Assembly: GCF_028747205.1 (NCBI RefSeq)
Contig: NZ_CP112880.1
Location: forward strand, 3,658,001 to 3,722,000
DNA: 64,000 nt
Direction of reading: 5' to 3'
Origin: Streptomyces sp. CA-278952
GTDB lineage: Bacteria; Actinomycetota; Actinomycetes; Streptomycetales; Streptomycetaceae
Shown one piece after another: positions 15,439 through 24,340 of the stretch. Position numbers and translations under genes: made by a program. The stretch's first letter is position 1. Each line of letters starts with the position of its first letter. The notes beneath the pieces were generated by a model. It ran no database searches, had not been told where the DNA came from, and saw nothing but the letters and a program-made list of their open reading frames with translations.

Positions 15439-17217
15439 GTGACTGACTCTCAGATCCCGGATACCGCACACGCCTCCACCGCCCTCGCCGACGCCCTGTT
15501 CGCCGGTCAGCTGGGCACGACTCACGAGCGATGGAGGCACCTCTTCAGCTCCGCCCCGTTCCGCTTCGAGGAGGGGCTGACCCACCGAGAACGCATAGAC
15601 CTGAGCTACGCCCGACTCCGCCTGGTCAACGAGGCCGTGGAGGCACCGCAGGTCCTGGCGAACGATCCGGCCGAACTCACCGCCATCCACGAGTGGGCCG
15701 GTGCGGTGGACCCGGGCATGGCGACCATCGTGGCCATCCACTACAACCTCTTCTTCGGCAGCCTGGCAGACCACGAGGCGGCCGGGCGGGACCTGAGCGA
15801 GTACATCCGCGGAGACCGCATAGGGACTTTCCTCTGCACCGAGATCGCCCATGGCAACGATGCCGCGCACATGGAGACCACGGCGACATACGACCGGGCG
15901 ACGCGCGGGTTCGTGCTGAACACCCCCACACCCGCCGCGGCGAAGTTCATGCCCAACACCAGCCCGGCCGGTGGGGCGAAGGGGGCCGTCGTCGCTGCCC
16001 GCCTGATCGTCGACGGCACCGACCACGGCGTCTTCCTGTTCCTGACACCGCTCAGCGACAGCGACGGCAGCCCGTTGCCAGGTGTGGAGGTGCGGCCGCT
16101 GCCCCAGACGGCCAGCAGCCCCGTCGACCACTGCGCCACGACGTTCCACCACGTCCGCCTCCCGCACAGCGCTCTCCTCCAGGGCGACCACGGCCACCTC
16201 ACCCCCGCCGGCGAGTTCACCAGCACGCTCGGAAGCCCCCGCCGACGGTTCCTCCAGTCCATCGGACGAGTCACGATGGGCAAGCTCTGCATGACCGCCC
16301 ACAGCCTCGGCGTCATGCGGCACGCTCTCGACATCGCCATGCGCTACGCCCACACCCGGGTCACCTCGGGCATGACCAACGGCCAGCGCGTCCCGCTGAT
16401 CGCCCACCGCGGGCACCACACCCCTCTGCTCGACGCCGCGGCGACGACCTACGCCGCCACGCTGCTCCAGCGGTCGGTCGTGCGGCAGTGGGACCGGGCG
16501 ACCGGCGAGGAGCGCGAGGCGTACGAGCGGCTGACAGCGATCAGCAAGGCATGGATCACCTGGCGGGCCCGCGCGGTCATGACCGAGTGCCGCGAACGGT
16601 GCGGCGCCCAGGGCCTGATCCAGGCGAACGGCATCGCGCTCCAGCTCGCCTCCATCGAGGGCACGATCACGGCCGAGGGTGACAACCAGGTCATCATGCA
16701 GAAAGCCGGGGGAGAGATGCTGCTCGGCGGCGTCGACCTCAAGCCGGAGAGCGAGATCCCACCCGGGGGCCGGGAGCTGACCGACCCCCAGTTCCTCCAG
16801 GACCTCTTGGCCGACATCGAGCGCATCTCCCACGCCCGTGCGAAAGCCCGGCTCCGGCAGCGCGCCGCGTCGCCGCTGGCCCGATGGAACGCGACCGTGA
16901 CGCCCGCCGTGGCGCTGGCCGACGCACACGTCCACCGGCTGGCAGCCGAGTCCCTGCTGACCGCCGCCGACCAGGCCCCCTCCGGGCTGCCGGCGGACCT
17001 GCTGCGCGGGCTGCACGCCCTGTTCGCGCTGCGCCGGGTCGCCGCGCACAGTGGGGACCTGCTGGCACGCGGCCGGTTGACGGCTCATCAGGTCGAGGGC
17101 TTGCCCGACGCGGTCGAGGCGGTCCTCATCTTCCTGGAACCGCACGCGCTGACCCTCACCCGCGCCTTCGCCGTACCCGAGGCGCTGCTGGAGACACACC
17201 CGATGCTCAGCGCCTGA
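15439..17217 (+). CDS. Acyl-CoA dehydrogenase/oxidase-like flavoprotein
   Basis: 592 aa from GTG 15439. The architecture follows acyl-CoA oxidases: an N-terminal helical domain, a central beta domain with TFLCTEIAHGNDAAHMETTATYD (FAD and substrate contacts), a helical domain with RFLQSIGRVTMGK and the RCGAQGLIQANG segment near residue 390, and an extra C-terminal helical domain. The length suits the oxidase subclass rather than the ~380-aa dehydrogenases. No thiolase or CoA ligase is adjacent, so the acyl substrate is open. It is convergent with a PucR-type regulator. Confidence 0.8.
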   Translation: MTDSQIPDTAHASTALADALFAGQLGTTHERWRHLFSSAPFRFEEGLTHRERIDLSYARLRLVNEAVEAPQVLANDPAELTAIHEWAGAVDPGMATIVAIHYNLFFGSLADHEAAGRDLSEYIRGDRIGTFLCTEIAHGNDAAHMETTATYDRATRGFVLNTPTPAAAKFMPNTSPAGGAKGAVVAARLIVDGTDHGVFLFLTPLSDSDGSPLPGVEVRPLPQTASSPVDHCATTFHHVRLPHSALLQGDHGHLTPAGEFTSTLGSPRRRFLQSIGRVTMGKLCMTAHSLGVMRHALDIAMRYAHTRVTSGMTNGQRVPLIAHRGHHTPLLDAAATTYAATLLQRSVVRQWDRATGEEREAYERLTAISKAWITWRARAVMTECRERCGAQGLIQANGIALQLASIEGTITAEGDNQVIMQKAGGEMLLGGVDLKPESEIPPGGRELTDPQFLQDLLADIERISHARAKARLRQRAASPLARWNATVTPAVALADAHVHRLAAESLLTAADQAPSGLPADLLRGLHALFALRRVAAHSGDLLARGRLTAHQVEGLPDAVEAVLIFLEPHALTLTRAFAVPEALLETHPMLSA

Positions 17218-17284
17218 GCAGGCCCACGGGAGCAACCGGCCCCCGGCCCGCAGGAGGGGGGCGTACGAACAGCGGGACAGCTCC

Positions 17285-18808
17285 TCAGGCCGCCGCGCCC
17301 AGGTCGCGGGCCCTCAGCGCCAGCCACAGGTCGTAGCGGGCGCTCGGGGGCCGCAACAGCGAGCGCTGGAGGACCGTTTCGAGCCGGGTGAGGCGTTTGC
17401 GGGCGCCGGGCACGCTGATGCCCAGCTCGGCGGCGGCCGGCCCCAGGCGGCCCTCGCAGCGCAGCCAGGTGCGCAGGGTCTCCTCGGCCCCGAGGACGGG
17501 GGCCAGTTGCTGGTCGGCCCAGTGCAGTACGGCAGGGCGACGCAGGACCTCGTCGAGCGCCCGCGCCGCCTCTCGCGTACCGGCCCCGGTGGGGGCGTAC
17601 GGGGCGGGCTCGGTGGTGCACGCCGGGGCGGGGGTGGCGCGGACGCGCAGGGCCAGGTCGAGGGCGGCCTGGTCAGCGAGCCGGTGCAGGTCGAGGCCGA
17701 GCAGCTCGCCGATGAGCCGCAGCCGGGCGGCCAGGGTGTTGCGGTGGACCTTGAGGTGGGCGGTCGCGTGCGACGAGAACGCCAGCCAGGAGCCGGCCGT
17801 GGCCGCCAGCTCCTGGGCCCCGGGGTCCTGCGCGCGGCGCGGCACATGGGTCAGGAGCGGGGTCAGCAGGTCGTGCGCCCACTGCCGCCCGGCCGGTCCG
17901 ACGACGAGCGCGGGATCCGGCGAGATCCCGAACCGAGCGTGCCGGGAGGGTAGTTCGCGGGCGACGGCCAGGGCGTGGAAGGCCTGGCGGTAGCCGGTCG
18001 CGGTGTCGGCCAGCGGCACGGGTTCGCTGACGCCCACGACACAGTCGCCGACCTGGGCTGCGACGGCCTCGTCGGTCGGGGCGGCCCCCTCCTGCGGCTC
18101 CTGCGCGGGCATCACCAGGATGAGGTGGCGGGCGTAGACGGGGCACCGCACGATCCAGGACCGGGCGCCGTCCGCGTCCAGGCAGATCCGGGCCACCTCG
18201 TCGCGGCCGTCGCCCGCGCACTCCACGACGCACACCCGTACCGGATCGGGCAGCCGGGGGCGCAGCGCACCGGCGACCTGCTGGGCGATGGAGAGCTGGC
18301 CCGTCATCAGCAGGTGCAGCACCGCCTCGCGGCCCCGCGACTCGGCGAGGTCGACCCGGCGGCGCTTGCGCTCCAGGGTCTCGGCCTGCCGGCACAGGGA
18401 CAGCGGCAGGACCACGTCGGCCAGCAGCGTGGCGAGTCCGGCGGCCACGGGCCGGGGGGTGACGACGGCGAGCACGGGGGCCGCGCGGTCGTCGGCGTTC
18501 AGGGGGAACAGCAGGGCGGTGTGCGCGCCGGTGTCGAGGGAGTACGCCCGGGCCGCGCGCTCCGTGAGGGCGCTCGCGCCCTCGGCGACGAGCCCCGCGA
18601 TGTCGGGAACCACCACCCGTGCCGTACGGGCCGCCGCGTGCAGCACCGTCCCGTCCGGGCCGACGAGCCCGGCCCAGCCGCCCGCCCGCCCGGCCAGCCA
18701 GCGCAGCAGCTCGGCGGTTCCGCCGGTGCGGGCCAGCCGGTGCATCAGCAGAAGGTCGTCCGCACGCTCCCGTGCTCGCACCTGTTCCCCCGTTCCCGCC
18801 CTGGACAC
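17285..18808 (-). CDS. PucR-family transcriptional regulator
   Basis: 507 aa from GTG 18808. The N-terminal ~150 residues are GAF-like, followed by a GGDEF-like middle and a C-terminal PucR HTH (HLKVHRNTLAARLRLIGELLGLDL near 355-380). A second HTH-like segment follows (GRLGPAAAELGISVPGARKRLTRLE near 455-480), so two DNA-binding modules are possible. Such regulators often control neighbouring catabolic genes; the adjacent acyl-CoA oxidase-like gene is a candidate. Confidence 0.82.
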   Translation of the reverse strand: MSRAGTGEQVRARERADDLLLMHRLARTGGTAELLRWLAGRAGGWAGLVGPDGTVLHAAARTARVVVPDIAGLVAEGASALTERAARAYSLDTGAHTALLFPLNADDRAAPVLAVVTPRPVAAGLATLLADVVLPLSLCRQAETLERKRRRVDLAESRGREAVLHLLMTGQLSIAQQVAGALRPRLPDPVRVCVVECAGDGRDEVARICLDADGARSWIVRCPVYARHLILVMPAQEPQEGAAPTDEAVAAQVGDCVVGVSEPVPLADTATGYRQAFHALAVARELPSRHARFGISPDPALVVGPAGRQWAHDLLTPLLTHVPRRAQDPGAQELAATAGSWLAFSSHATAHLKVHRNTLAARLRLIGELLGLDLHRLADQAALDLALRVRATPAPACTTEPAPYAPTGAGTREAARALDEVLRRPAVLHWADQQLAPVLGAEETLRTWLRCEGRLGPAAAELGISVPGARKRLTRLETVLQRSLLRPPSARYDLWLALRARDLGAAA

Positions 18809-19151
18809 GGCCGTGGAGCCGGCGGACCGCCCCGCACGACTGACTGTGCGGACCGATACCCCCGTGACCGTCCCACTGGGCGCATTGAATCTCCCGTCTC
18901 CCTACCCTGCGTTCTATCGTCCCAACGTGTTCCAGCCCGTCGGGGGACGGCTCCGGAACAGGGGGCGCGGGGGTACGGGGGTACGGGGGTACGGGGGTAC
19001 GGGGGTACGGGGAACGCGGCGGCAGCGGCTCACGGGGGTGGTCGCTGTCGTCGGCTCCCGCCCCGCGCCGATTGTCAGTGGTGCCTTTTATCGTCGTCGT
19101 CATGGGAGCCGGCCTCCGGCTCCGGCTTGCGACGCGCCAGGAAAGGCCCCC
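18809..19151. other. 343-bp divergent intergenic region, no gene
   Basis: It lies between the PucR gene and the second beta-clamp gene. It contains the 8-bp tandem repeat at 18969-19008 and a GGAGCCGG/CCGGCTCC hairpin near 19105-19125. A relatively AT-rich stretch (CCTTTTATCG near 19083) may be part of the clamp-gene promoter. Confidence 0.5.
18969..19008. repeat. 8-bp tandem repeat, five copies
   Basis: Unit GGGGGTAC with TAC at 18974, 18982, 18990, 18998 and 19006. It sits in the promoter region shared by the PucR and beta-clamp genes. It is a simple repeat likely to vary in copy number. Confidence 0.9.
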
Positions 19152-20279
19152 ATGGAGTTCCGTATCGAACGCAGTGCCCTGACCGAAGCCGTCTCCTGGG
19201 CGGCCCGGGTCCTGCCGGTGCGCTCGCCCGTCCCCGTGCTGGGCGGGCTGCTGCTGGACACGGCGGGCGGGGGCGAGGGCGGCGGCGGGCCCCTGCGGAT
19301 CTCCGGGCTCGACTACGAGGCGTCCGCGCGCATCGACGTGGACGCCGAGGTCGTGCGGCCCGGGAAGGTGCTCGTCATGGGGCGGCGGCTGCTGGACATC
19401 TGCAAGGTGCTGCCCGAGGGGCCCGTGGAGTGCGCCGTGGAGGGCTCGCGGTTCACGGTGTCGGGCGACGGGGCCCGGTTCGGCCTCTCCGTGCTGCCGC
19501 TGGACGACTATCCCGCCCTGCCCCCGCTCCCGCAGCTCCGGGGCGCGGTGGACGCGGGGCTGTTCGCGGCGGCCGTGGCCGATGTGGCGGTGGCCGCGGG
19601 GCGCGACGACACGCTGCCCGCGCTCACCGGGATCCGGCTGGGGCTCGACGGCGACACGATGACGCTCGCCGCGACCGACCGGTACCGCTTCGCCGTACGG
19701 ACCCTCCCGTGGAAGGCGACGACGCCCGGCGAGACCGCCGACGTCATCGTCTCCGCCCGCCGCCTCACCGAGATCGCCCGCTCACTGGGCCGCTCCGGGC
19801 TCGTGAGCGTCGCTCTGGACGCCGGTTCGGCGGGCTTCGAGCACTCCGGGATGCGGACCACGGTGCGGCTGCTGGAAGGCCGGCTGCCGCGCCACGAGAA
19901 GCTGTTCGCGATGGTGGACCCGGCGGCCGCGGTGGTGGACCGGGTCCGGCTGACGGAGGCCGTCAAGCGGGTCTCCGTCGTCGCCGACGGGGACAGCCCG
20001 GTGCAGATGACCTTCTCCCGCGCCGACGCCTCCGTGACCCTCCGCGCGGGTTACGAGGACGACGTGGCGTCCCAGCGCCTGCCGGCCACCCTGGAGGGGG
20101 CCGAGGAGCTGACCGTGGCCTTCAACCCCGGCTATCTGGCGGACGCCCTGGCGTCCTTCACGGAGCCGTCCCTGCGGCTCCTGCTGCTGGGGGCCGGTCA
20201 GCGCGCGATGATCACGGACGAGACGGGCACGGACGTCCACCGGCACCTGCTGATGTCGGTGAAGCCGCAGTTGGGGTGA
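19152..20279 (+). CDS. DNA polymerase III beta clamp paralogue (second DnaN)
   Basis: 375 aa, the full clamp length with three repeated domains (breaks near 120 and 245). Clear DnaN patterns: SWAARVLPVRSPVPVLGGLLL, LRISGLDYEASARIDVDAEV, LPLDDYPALP, GRDDTLPALTGIR, ATDRYRFAVRTL. The C-terminus reads LLMSVKPQLG where the housekeeping clamp has a PMR-type end, and the frame lacks dnaA, recF or gyrase neighbours. The second-copy clamps I recall from Streptomyces are of unknown role. ATG 19152 was chosen because the upstream frame is repeat-derived. Confidence 0.9.
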   Translation: MEFRIERSALTEAVSWAARVLPVRSPVPVLGGLLLDTAGGGEGGGGPLRISGLDYEASARIDVDAEVVRPGKVLVMGRRLLDICKVLPEGPVECAVEGSRFTVSGDGARFGLSVLPLDDYPALPPLPQLRGAVDAGLFAAAVADVAVAAGRDDTLPALTGIRLGLDGDTMTLAATDRYRFAVRTLPWKATTPGETADVIVSARRLTEIARSLGRSGLVSVALDAGSAGFEHSGMRTTVRLLEGRLPRHEKLFAMVDPAAAVVDRVRLTEAVKRVSVVADGDSPVQMTFSRADASVTLRAGYEDDVASQRLPATLEGAEELTVAFNPGYLADALASFTEPSLRLLLLGAGQRAMITDETGTDVHRHLLMSVKPQLG

Positions 20280-20409
20280 GGGGCGCCGGACGCCGGAGCG
20301 GGGGTGCACCCGGCGTGAGCCGGACACACCCCCGTTCGGGTGGGGTCTCTCGGGGATCCTCAGGGCCCCTCAGCAGCCCTCGCGGGCCGGTGAGGGGCGG
20401 TCGGAGCGG

Positions 20410-21294
20410 TCAGCAGCTCAGGTTCGGACCCGTGGTGGTGCCGAGGATCTGGGTGAACTGGGTGAACTTGTTGATGCGGCTCTGGACCTGCGCCGGGTTG
20501 CCGCCGTTGCACTCCAGGGCGCCGTTGATCGAGCGGATCGTCTCGCCGAAGCCGGCGTTGTTGACGATGGCGTTGTGCGGGGTCATGGTGCCGGGGCCGT
20601 TCTGGGTGTTCCAGTACCAGAGGCCGGTCTTCCACGCCACGGCCGGGTCCTGCTCCACCAGGTACGGGTTGGCGAGCAGGTTGATGCCCAGGGCGTCACC
20701 GGCGGCCTTGTAGTTGAAGTTCCAGCTCAGCTGGATCGGGCCGCGGCCGTAGTAGGCGGCCTGGCCGGCCGGGCAGCCGTAGGACTGGGTGGTGTCGCAG
20801 TAGTGCGGGTAGTTCGCCTCGTTGACTTCCTTGATGTAGTACAGCCCGCCGGTCTCGTGGCTGACGTTGGCGAGGAAGGCCGCGGCCTCGCGCTTCTTCA
20901 CCTCGTCGGTGCCGGTCTTGGCGAAGGCCGGGAAGGCGCTCAGGGCGTCGGTGAGGCCCTTGTACGTGTAGAAGGCGTTCCGGTTCGGGAACATCTGGTT
21001 GAACTGGGCCTCGCTGACGACGAAGCCGTTGTTCTCGCCCGGGTTCTCGCCGCCGGTGCCGCAGGCACCCTTGTCGGCCCAGACGTCCGACGTGCCCGGA
21101 CGCTCGTTCTGGGTCCACCACTTCGCGGTGTAGTTGCGGCCGTTGTACGAGACCGCGCCGCCGTTCGTGTAGACGGAGGAGGAGCTCCAGGCCGTGGCGC
21201 AGGTAGCTGCCTGCGCGGTGGTGGCGGGAAGGACGACGAGCGCCGCGACGATCGCGGCGAGCGCGACCAGCAGACTCATGACACGTCGGATCAC
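20410..21294 (-). CDS. Secreted GH19 chitinase with N-terminal chitin-binding domain
   Basis: 294 aa from GTG 21294, with AAGGAG 9 nt upstream; the longer frame to 21384 runs into the DasR-type operator and was rejected. Signal peptide 1-29, CBM5/12-like domain 31-75 (WSSSSVYTNGGAVSYNGRNYTAKWW), linker, then the GH19 domain. Catalytic acid E147 lies in HETGG and second Glu E156 in YYIKEVNEANY. It hydrolyses chitin outside the cell with inversion. A paired DasR-type site lies upstream, so it is probably repressed by DasR and relieved by N-acetylglucosamine metabolites. Confidence 0.92.
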   Translation of the reverse strand: MIRRVMSLLVALAAIVAALVVLPATTAQAATCATAWSSSSVYTNGGAVSYNGRNYTAKWWTQNERPGTSDVWADKGACGTGGENPGENNGFVVSEAQFNQMFPNRNAFYTYKGLTDALSAFPAFAKTGTDEVKKREAAAFLANVSHETGGLYYIKEVNEANYPHYCDTTQSYGCPAGQAAYYGRGPIQLSWNFNYKAAGDALGINLLANPYLVEQDPAVAWKTGLWYWNTQNGPGTMTPHNAIVNNAGFGETIRSINGALECNGGNPAQVQSRINKFTQFTQILGTTTGPNLSC

Positions 21295-21598
21295 GTGATC
21301 ACACTCCTTGGACGCGGCGCGACGTCCGGCCTGCGCCGCAGTGGGGGTGCCGACACTCAAGCGAGGATGGTCTGGACCTGTCAAGGTCTAGACCATCCTC
21401 GAAGAAGATGCCGGTTCCACCGGTTCCGACCGCCGCCGCCCGGGGCGATCGCGTCAAGAGGGCCCTCAACAGCCGCTACTCCGGAGGGAGTCCGTCCGGG
21501 GCCCCGGCGAACGGGGGCGGAACCGAAAGTAAAATCTTCCGGCCCGCCCAGCATGCGGACGGTTCCGGATGACCTACGGGCACCCGGGCCCGGCAGGC
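21295..21598. other. Intergenic region between the two chitinase genes
   Basis: 304 bp upstream of the first chitinase and downstream of the second. It carries the paired DasR-type sites at 21368-21395 and otherwise nothing recognisable. Confidence 0.5.
21368..21395. promoter_or_regulatory. Paired DasR-type operators (dre) of the first chitinase gene
   Basis: TGGTCTGGACCT at 21368-21379 and AGGTCTAGACCA at 21384-21395, separated by GTCA. Both match the GGTCTAGACC core of the DasR (GntR) responsive element and the 12-bp repeats known from Streptomyces chitinase promoters. Confidence 0.85.
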
Positions 21599-22546
21599 TC
21601 AGCAGGTGAGTCCGGCCCCCGGGGCCACCCCGACGATGCCCGTGATGCGCTCGTACCGCTCCACCCGCGCGGTCACCGACCCCGGGTTGCCGCCGTCGCA
21701 CTCCAGGGCCCCGTTGAGCGAGCGGATCGTCTCGCCGAAGCCGGCGCCGCCGACCATCGCGTCGTGGGACGTCATGGTGCCGGGCCCGTTCTGGGTGTTC
21801 CAGTACCAGAGGGCGGTGGCCCAGGCGACGGACGGATCCCGCTCGACCAGCCAGGGATCGTTCAGCAGGTCGAGCCCGAGGGCGTCACCGGCGGCCTTGT
21901 AGTTGAAGTTCCAGCTGAACATGATCGGGCCGCGCCCGTAGTACGCCTCGCGCCCCGCCGGGCAGCCGAAGGGCTGGGTGTCGTCGCACTTGCGCCAGTA
22001 GTTGGCCTCGTTGATCTCCTTGACGTACTGCAGCCCCACCGACTCGAAGTCCGCGTGCGTCAGGAACGCCGCCGCCTCGCGGGCCCGCGTCTGCGGCGTA
22101 CCGACGTTGGCGAACCGCGGGTAGGCGTGCAGCGCGTCGATCAGGCCCTGGTACGTGTAGAACGGGTCGCGGTCCGGGAAGATGTCGTCGAACCGCTGCT
22201 CGCTGATGACGAAGTCGGACACCCCTCCCGTACAGGCGCCGCGGTCCGACCAGGCGGATCTGGCCCCCGGATTCTCCCCCCGCGTCCACCACTTGGCGCT
22301 CCAGTTGCGCCCGTGGTGGGAGACGGTGTCCCCGGCGCGGTAGTCGACCGAGGCGCTGTGGAGCGGCGCGCAGAGCCCGTCGGCGGGGGCGGCGGCCGAC
22401 GCGGCGGGGGCCGCCGTCACGAGAGCGGCGGCGAGGGTGGCCAGGGCCGCAGGGACGGTCAGGAACCTCTTGGCACGAACAAGGCGAACGATGCGAACGC
22501 GGCCAACGATGCGGTCGATGCGGTCGATGCGGTTCAGGCTGCTCAC
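21599..22546 (-). CDS. Second GH19 chitinase-like protein with altered catalytic segment
   Basis: 315 aa from GTG 22546; GTG 22564 is also possible, and the start is uncertain because the 5' end holds GATGCGGTC repeats (RIDRIDR). A signal peptide lies near 25-52, a CBM5/12-like domain at 58-105, then GH19. Both catalytic Glu positions are kept (E168, E177), but the usual HETGG around the first reads FESVG, whereas the neighbour keeps HETGG. The rest (YYGRGPIMFSWNFNYKAAGDALGLDLL) is close to the first chitinase, and an identical paired DasR-type site precedes it: a tandem duplication including the promoter, then divergence. Activity may be changed or lost. Confidence 0.85.
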   Translation of the reverse strand: MSSLNRIDRIDRIVGRVRIVRLVRAKRFLTVPAALATLAAALVTAAPAASAAAPADGLCAPLHSASVDYRAGDTVSHHGRNWSAKWWTRGENPGARSAWSDRGACTGGVSDFVISEQRFDDIFPDRDPFYTYQGLIDALHAYPRFANVGTPQTRAREAAAFLTHADFESVGLQYVKEINEANYWRKCDDTQPFGCPAGREAYYGRGPIMFSWNFNYKAAGDALGLDLLNDPWLVERDPSVAWATALWYWNTQNGPGTMTSHDAMVGGAGFGETIRSLNGALECDGGNPGSVTARVERYERITGIVGVAPGAGLTC

Positions 22547-22611
22547 TCCTTCGGTGCGGCACACCGAGCACCCCGGCAGGCCGACATGACGGGTCACCAC
22601 CCAAGCCCGCA

Positions 22612-22639
22612 TGGTCTGGACCTGTCAAGGTCTAGACCA
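22612..22639. promoter_or_regulatory. Paired DasR-type operators of the second chitinase gene
   Basis: TGGTCTGGACCT at 22612-22623 and AGGTCTAGACCA at 22628-22639 with the same GTCA spacer as the pair upstream of the first chitinase gene; the 28 bp are identical. It also lies about 100 bp upstream of the divergent MFS gene. Confidence 0.85.
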
Positions 22640-22743
22640 GACATGCCGGGTCGCGCCCGCCCCGCCCGGGCTGGATACCCGCCCCGGGTATATGGCCGGT
22701 CAAGCCATTGCGGCGAGTGACGCCCCCTCCATAGCGTCGTCGG

Positions 22744-24183
22744 GTGATAACCGCGCACCCCCGCCGACAGGCCGCACTCGTCGTTCTCTGCTTCGTCCAG
22801 TTCATGCTGGTGCTGGACGACACCGTCGTGAACGTCGCCCTCCCCAGCATCAGGAGCGACCTCGGCTTCAGCACCACGGACCTGACCTGGGTCGCCAACG
22901 CGTACTTCCTCGCCTTCGGCGGACTGCTGCTGCTCTTCGGCCGCCTCGGCGACCTGATCGGCCGCCGCCGGGTCTTCCTCTGGGGCGTGACCCTGTTCGG
23001 CGCCGCGAGCCTGCTCTGCGGACTCGCCCAGGAGCCCTGGCAGCTCGTGGCCGGACGGTTCGCCCAGGGGGCGGGCGCGGCCATGGCCAGCCCGGCAGCC
23101 CTGGCGCTGATCACCCTGCTCTTCCCCGGCCGCGAGGAGCGCGCCAAGGCGCTCGGCATTTGGGGCGCCATCGCCGGTCTGGGCGGCACCACCGGGGTGG
23201 TGATCTCCGGGGCGCTCACCGGGCTGGCGTCCTGGCGCTGGATCTTCCTGATCAATCTGCCGGTCGCCGTCCTGGCCCTGGTGCTCCTGCCGCGCCTGGT
23301 CGGCGAGAGCCGCACCGACCGCCCCGCCCGGCTGGACGTCCCGGGCGCGCTGCTGGGCACCGGCGCCGTCGTCTCCCTGGTCTACGCCCTGCTCCAGACC
23401 GAGCGGGCGGGCTGGAGCGACCCGCCGGTCCTGGTGCCGCTGCTGCTCGGCACCGCCCTGGGGGCCCTCTTCCTCGTGGTCGAGGCACGCACGGCGGATC
23501 CGCTCATCCCGCTGTCGTTCCTCGCCGTCAGGATCCGCGTCGTCTCCAACGCGGCGGGCCTGCTCTTCGCCGCCGCCTTCTTCTCCCTGTCCTTCCTGCT
23601 GATGCTGCATCTGCAGACGGTGCTGGGATACGGGCCGCTCACGGCCGGCTTCGGCTTCCTCCCCTACGGCGCGGGCATCCTCACCGGCGTCTGGTGCTCT
23701 TCCCGCGTCGTGGTCCGGCTCGGGCTGCGGTGGGCGCTGGTGCTGGCGTTCCTGATCAGCGCGGGCGGACTCCTGCTGCTCTCCGGGGTGTCGCCGAACG
23801 ACAGCTACGCGATCGGCGTGCTGCCCGGCATGCTGGTGGTGAGCTTCGGCTCCGGCCTCGGCTTCCCCGCCCTCGCCATCGCCGGGGTCTCCGGCACCGA
23901 CGAGGAGAACGCCGGCCTCGGTTCGGCGGTCCTCAGCTCGGTGCAGCAGATCGGCGGCGCCGTGGGACTGGCCGTCCTGGTCTCCGTGGCCACCCGGCGC
24001 AGCGAGGAGCTGACCGGTTCCGTCGGCCCGCTGCGCGCGGCGACGGAAGGGTTCTCCCTGACGCTCACCATCGCCGCCGGGCTGCTCGCTCTCGGCGCCG
24101 CGCTCATCGCCGTACTGCTCGCCAAGGACAGCGCGGCACAGCCGGAATCCGCCGCGCGGGAGCCGTCACCGAAGCCGGTGTAG
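22744..24183 (+). CDS. MFS drug exporter, DHA2 (14-helix) family
   Basis: 479 aa, 14 hydrophobic segments. Motif C-like and DHA2 patterns are present: LDDTVVNVALPSIRSDL in helix 1, WVANAYFLAFGGLLLLFGRLGDLIGRRR, and RFAQGAGAAMASPAALALI. It would export drugs or secondary metabolites with the proton gradient. The start is GTG 22744 with no Shine-Dalgarno; TTGCGG (22708) and CATAGC (22730) with 17-bp spacing would place transcription start at or next to the GTG, so a leaderless mRNA is likely. It is divergent from the second chitinase gene and convergent with a MerR regulator. Confidence 0.88.
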   Translation: MITAHPRRQAALVVLCFVQFMLVLDDTVVNVALPSIRSDLGFSTTDLTWVANAYFLAFGGLLLLFGRLGDLIGRRRVFLWGVTLFGAASLLCGLAQEPWQLVAGRFAQGAGAAMASPAALALITLLFPGREERAKALGIWGAIAGLGGTTGVVISGALTGLASWRWIFLINLPVAVLALVLLPRLVGESRTDRPARLDVPGALLGTGAVVSLVYALLQTERAGWSDPPVLVPLLLGTALGALFLVVEARTADPLIPLSFLAVRIRVVSNAAGLLFAAAFFSLSFLLMLHLQTVLGYGPLTAGFGFLPYGAGILTGVWCSSRVVVRLGLRWALVLAFLISAGGLLLLSGVSPNDSYAIGVLPGMLVVSFGSGLGFPALAIAGVSGTDEENAGLGSAVLSSVQQIGGAVGLAVLVSVATRRSEELTGSVGPLRAATEGFSLTLTIAAGLLALGAALIAVLLAKDSAAQPESAAREPSPKPV

Positions 24184-24247
24184 TCAGGGCTGAGGAACAT
24201 CGCACGGCCGTGCGGGGCAAGGGTGGTACGCAGGGCCGCCCGCCGGG

Positions 24248-24293
24248 CAGTTACCGGTTCGGACGCGGCGCAGTTCCCGGTTCGGACGCGGCG
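24248..24293. repeat. 23-bp direct repeat, two copies
   Basis: 24248-24270 and 24271-24293 differ at one base (CAGTT A/C CCGG...). It lies between the convergent MFS and MerR genes with no coding role. Confidence 0.8.
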
Positions 24294-24340
24294 GGACGCG
24301 GCGGGCGTTCCACTGCGGCGCCGGGTCCGCCGGGCGGCCG

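Noticed and set aside
15424..17235. 603-codon minus-strand ORF opposite the acyl-CoA oxidase-like gene
   Set aside because: The sense gene shows clear flavoprotein motifs and normal codon bias, whereas the antisense product has no recognisable motif.
20290..20345. Possible hairpin terminator between the beta-clamp and chitinase genes
   Set aside because: The CGGGGGTG/CACCCCCG pairing has a loop of about 20 nt and weak extension; not convincing enough to annotate.
17975..20713. Very long plus-strand ORF (about 912 codons) across the PucR and beta-clamp genes
   Set aside because: It runs antisense to the PucR gene and out of frame with the clamp gene; composition is dominated by G, R, A, P typical of high-GC shadow frames, and no domain is visible.
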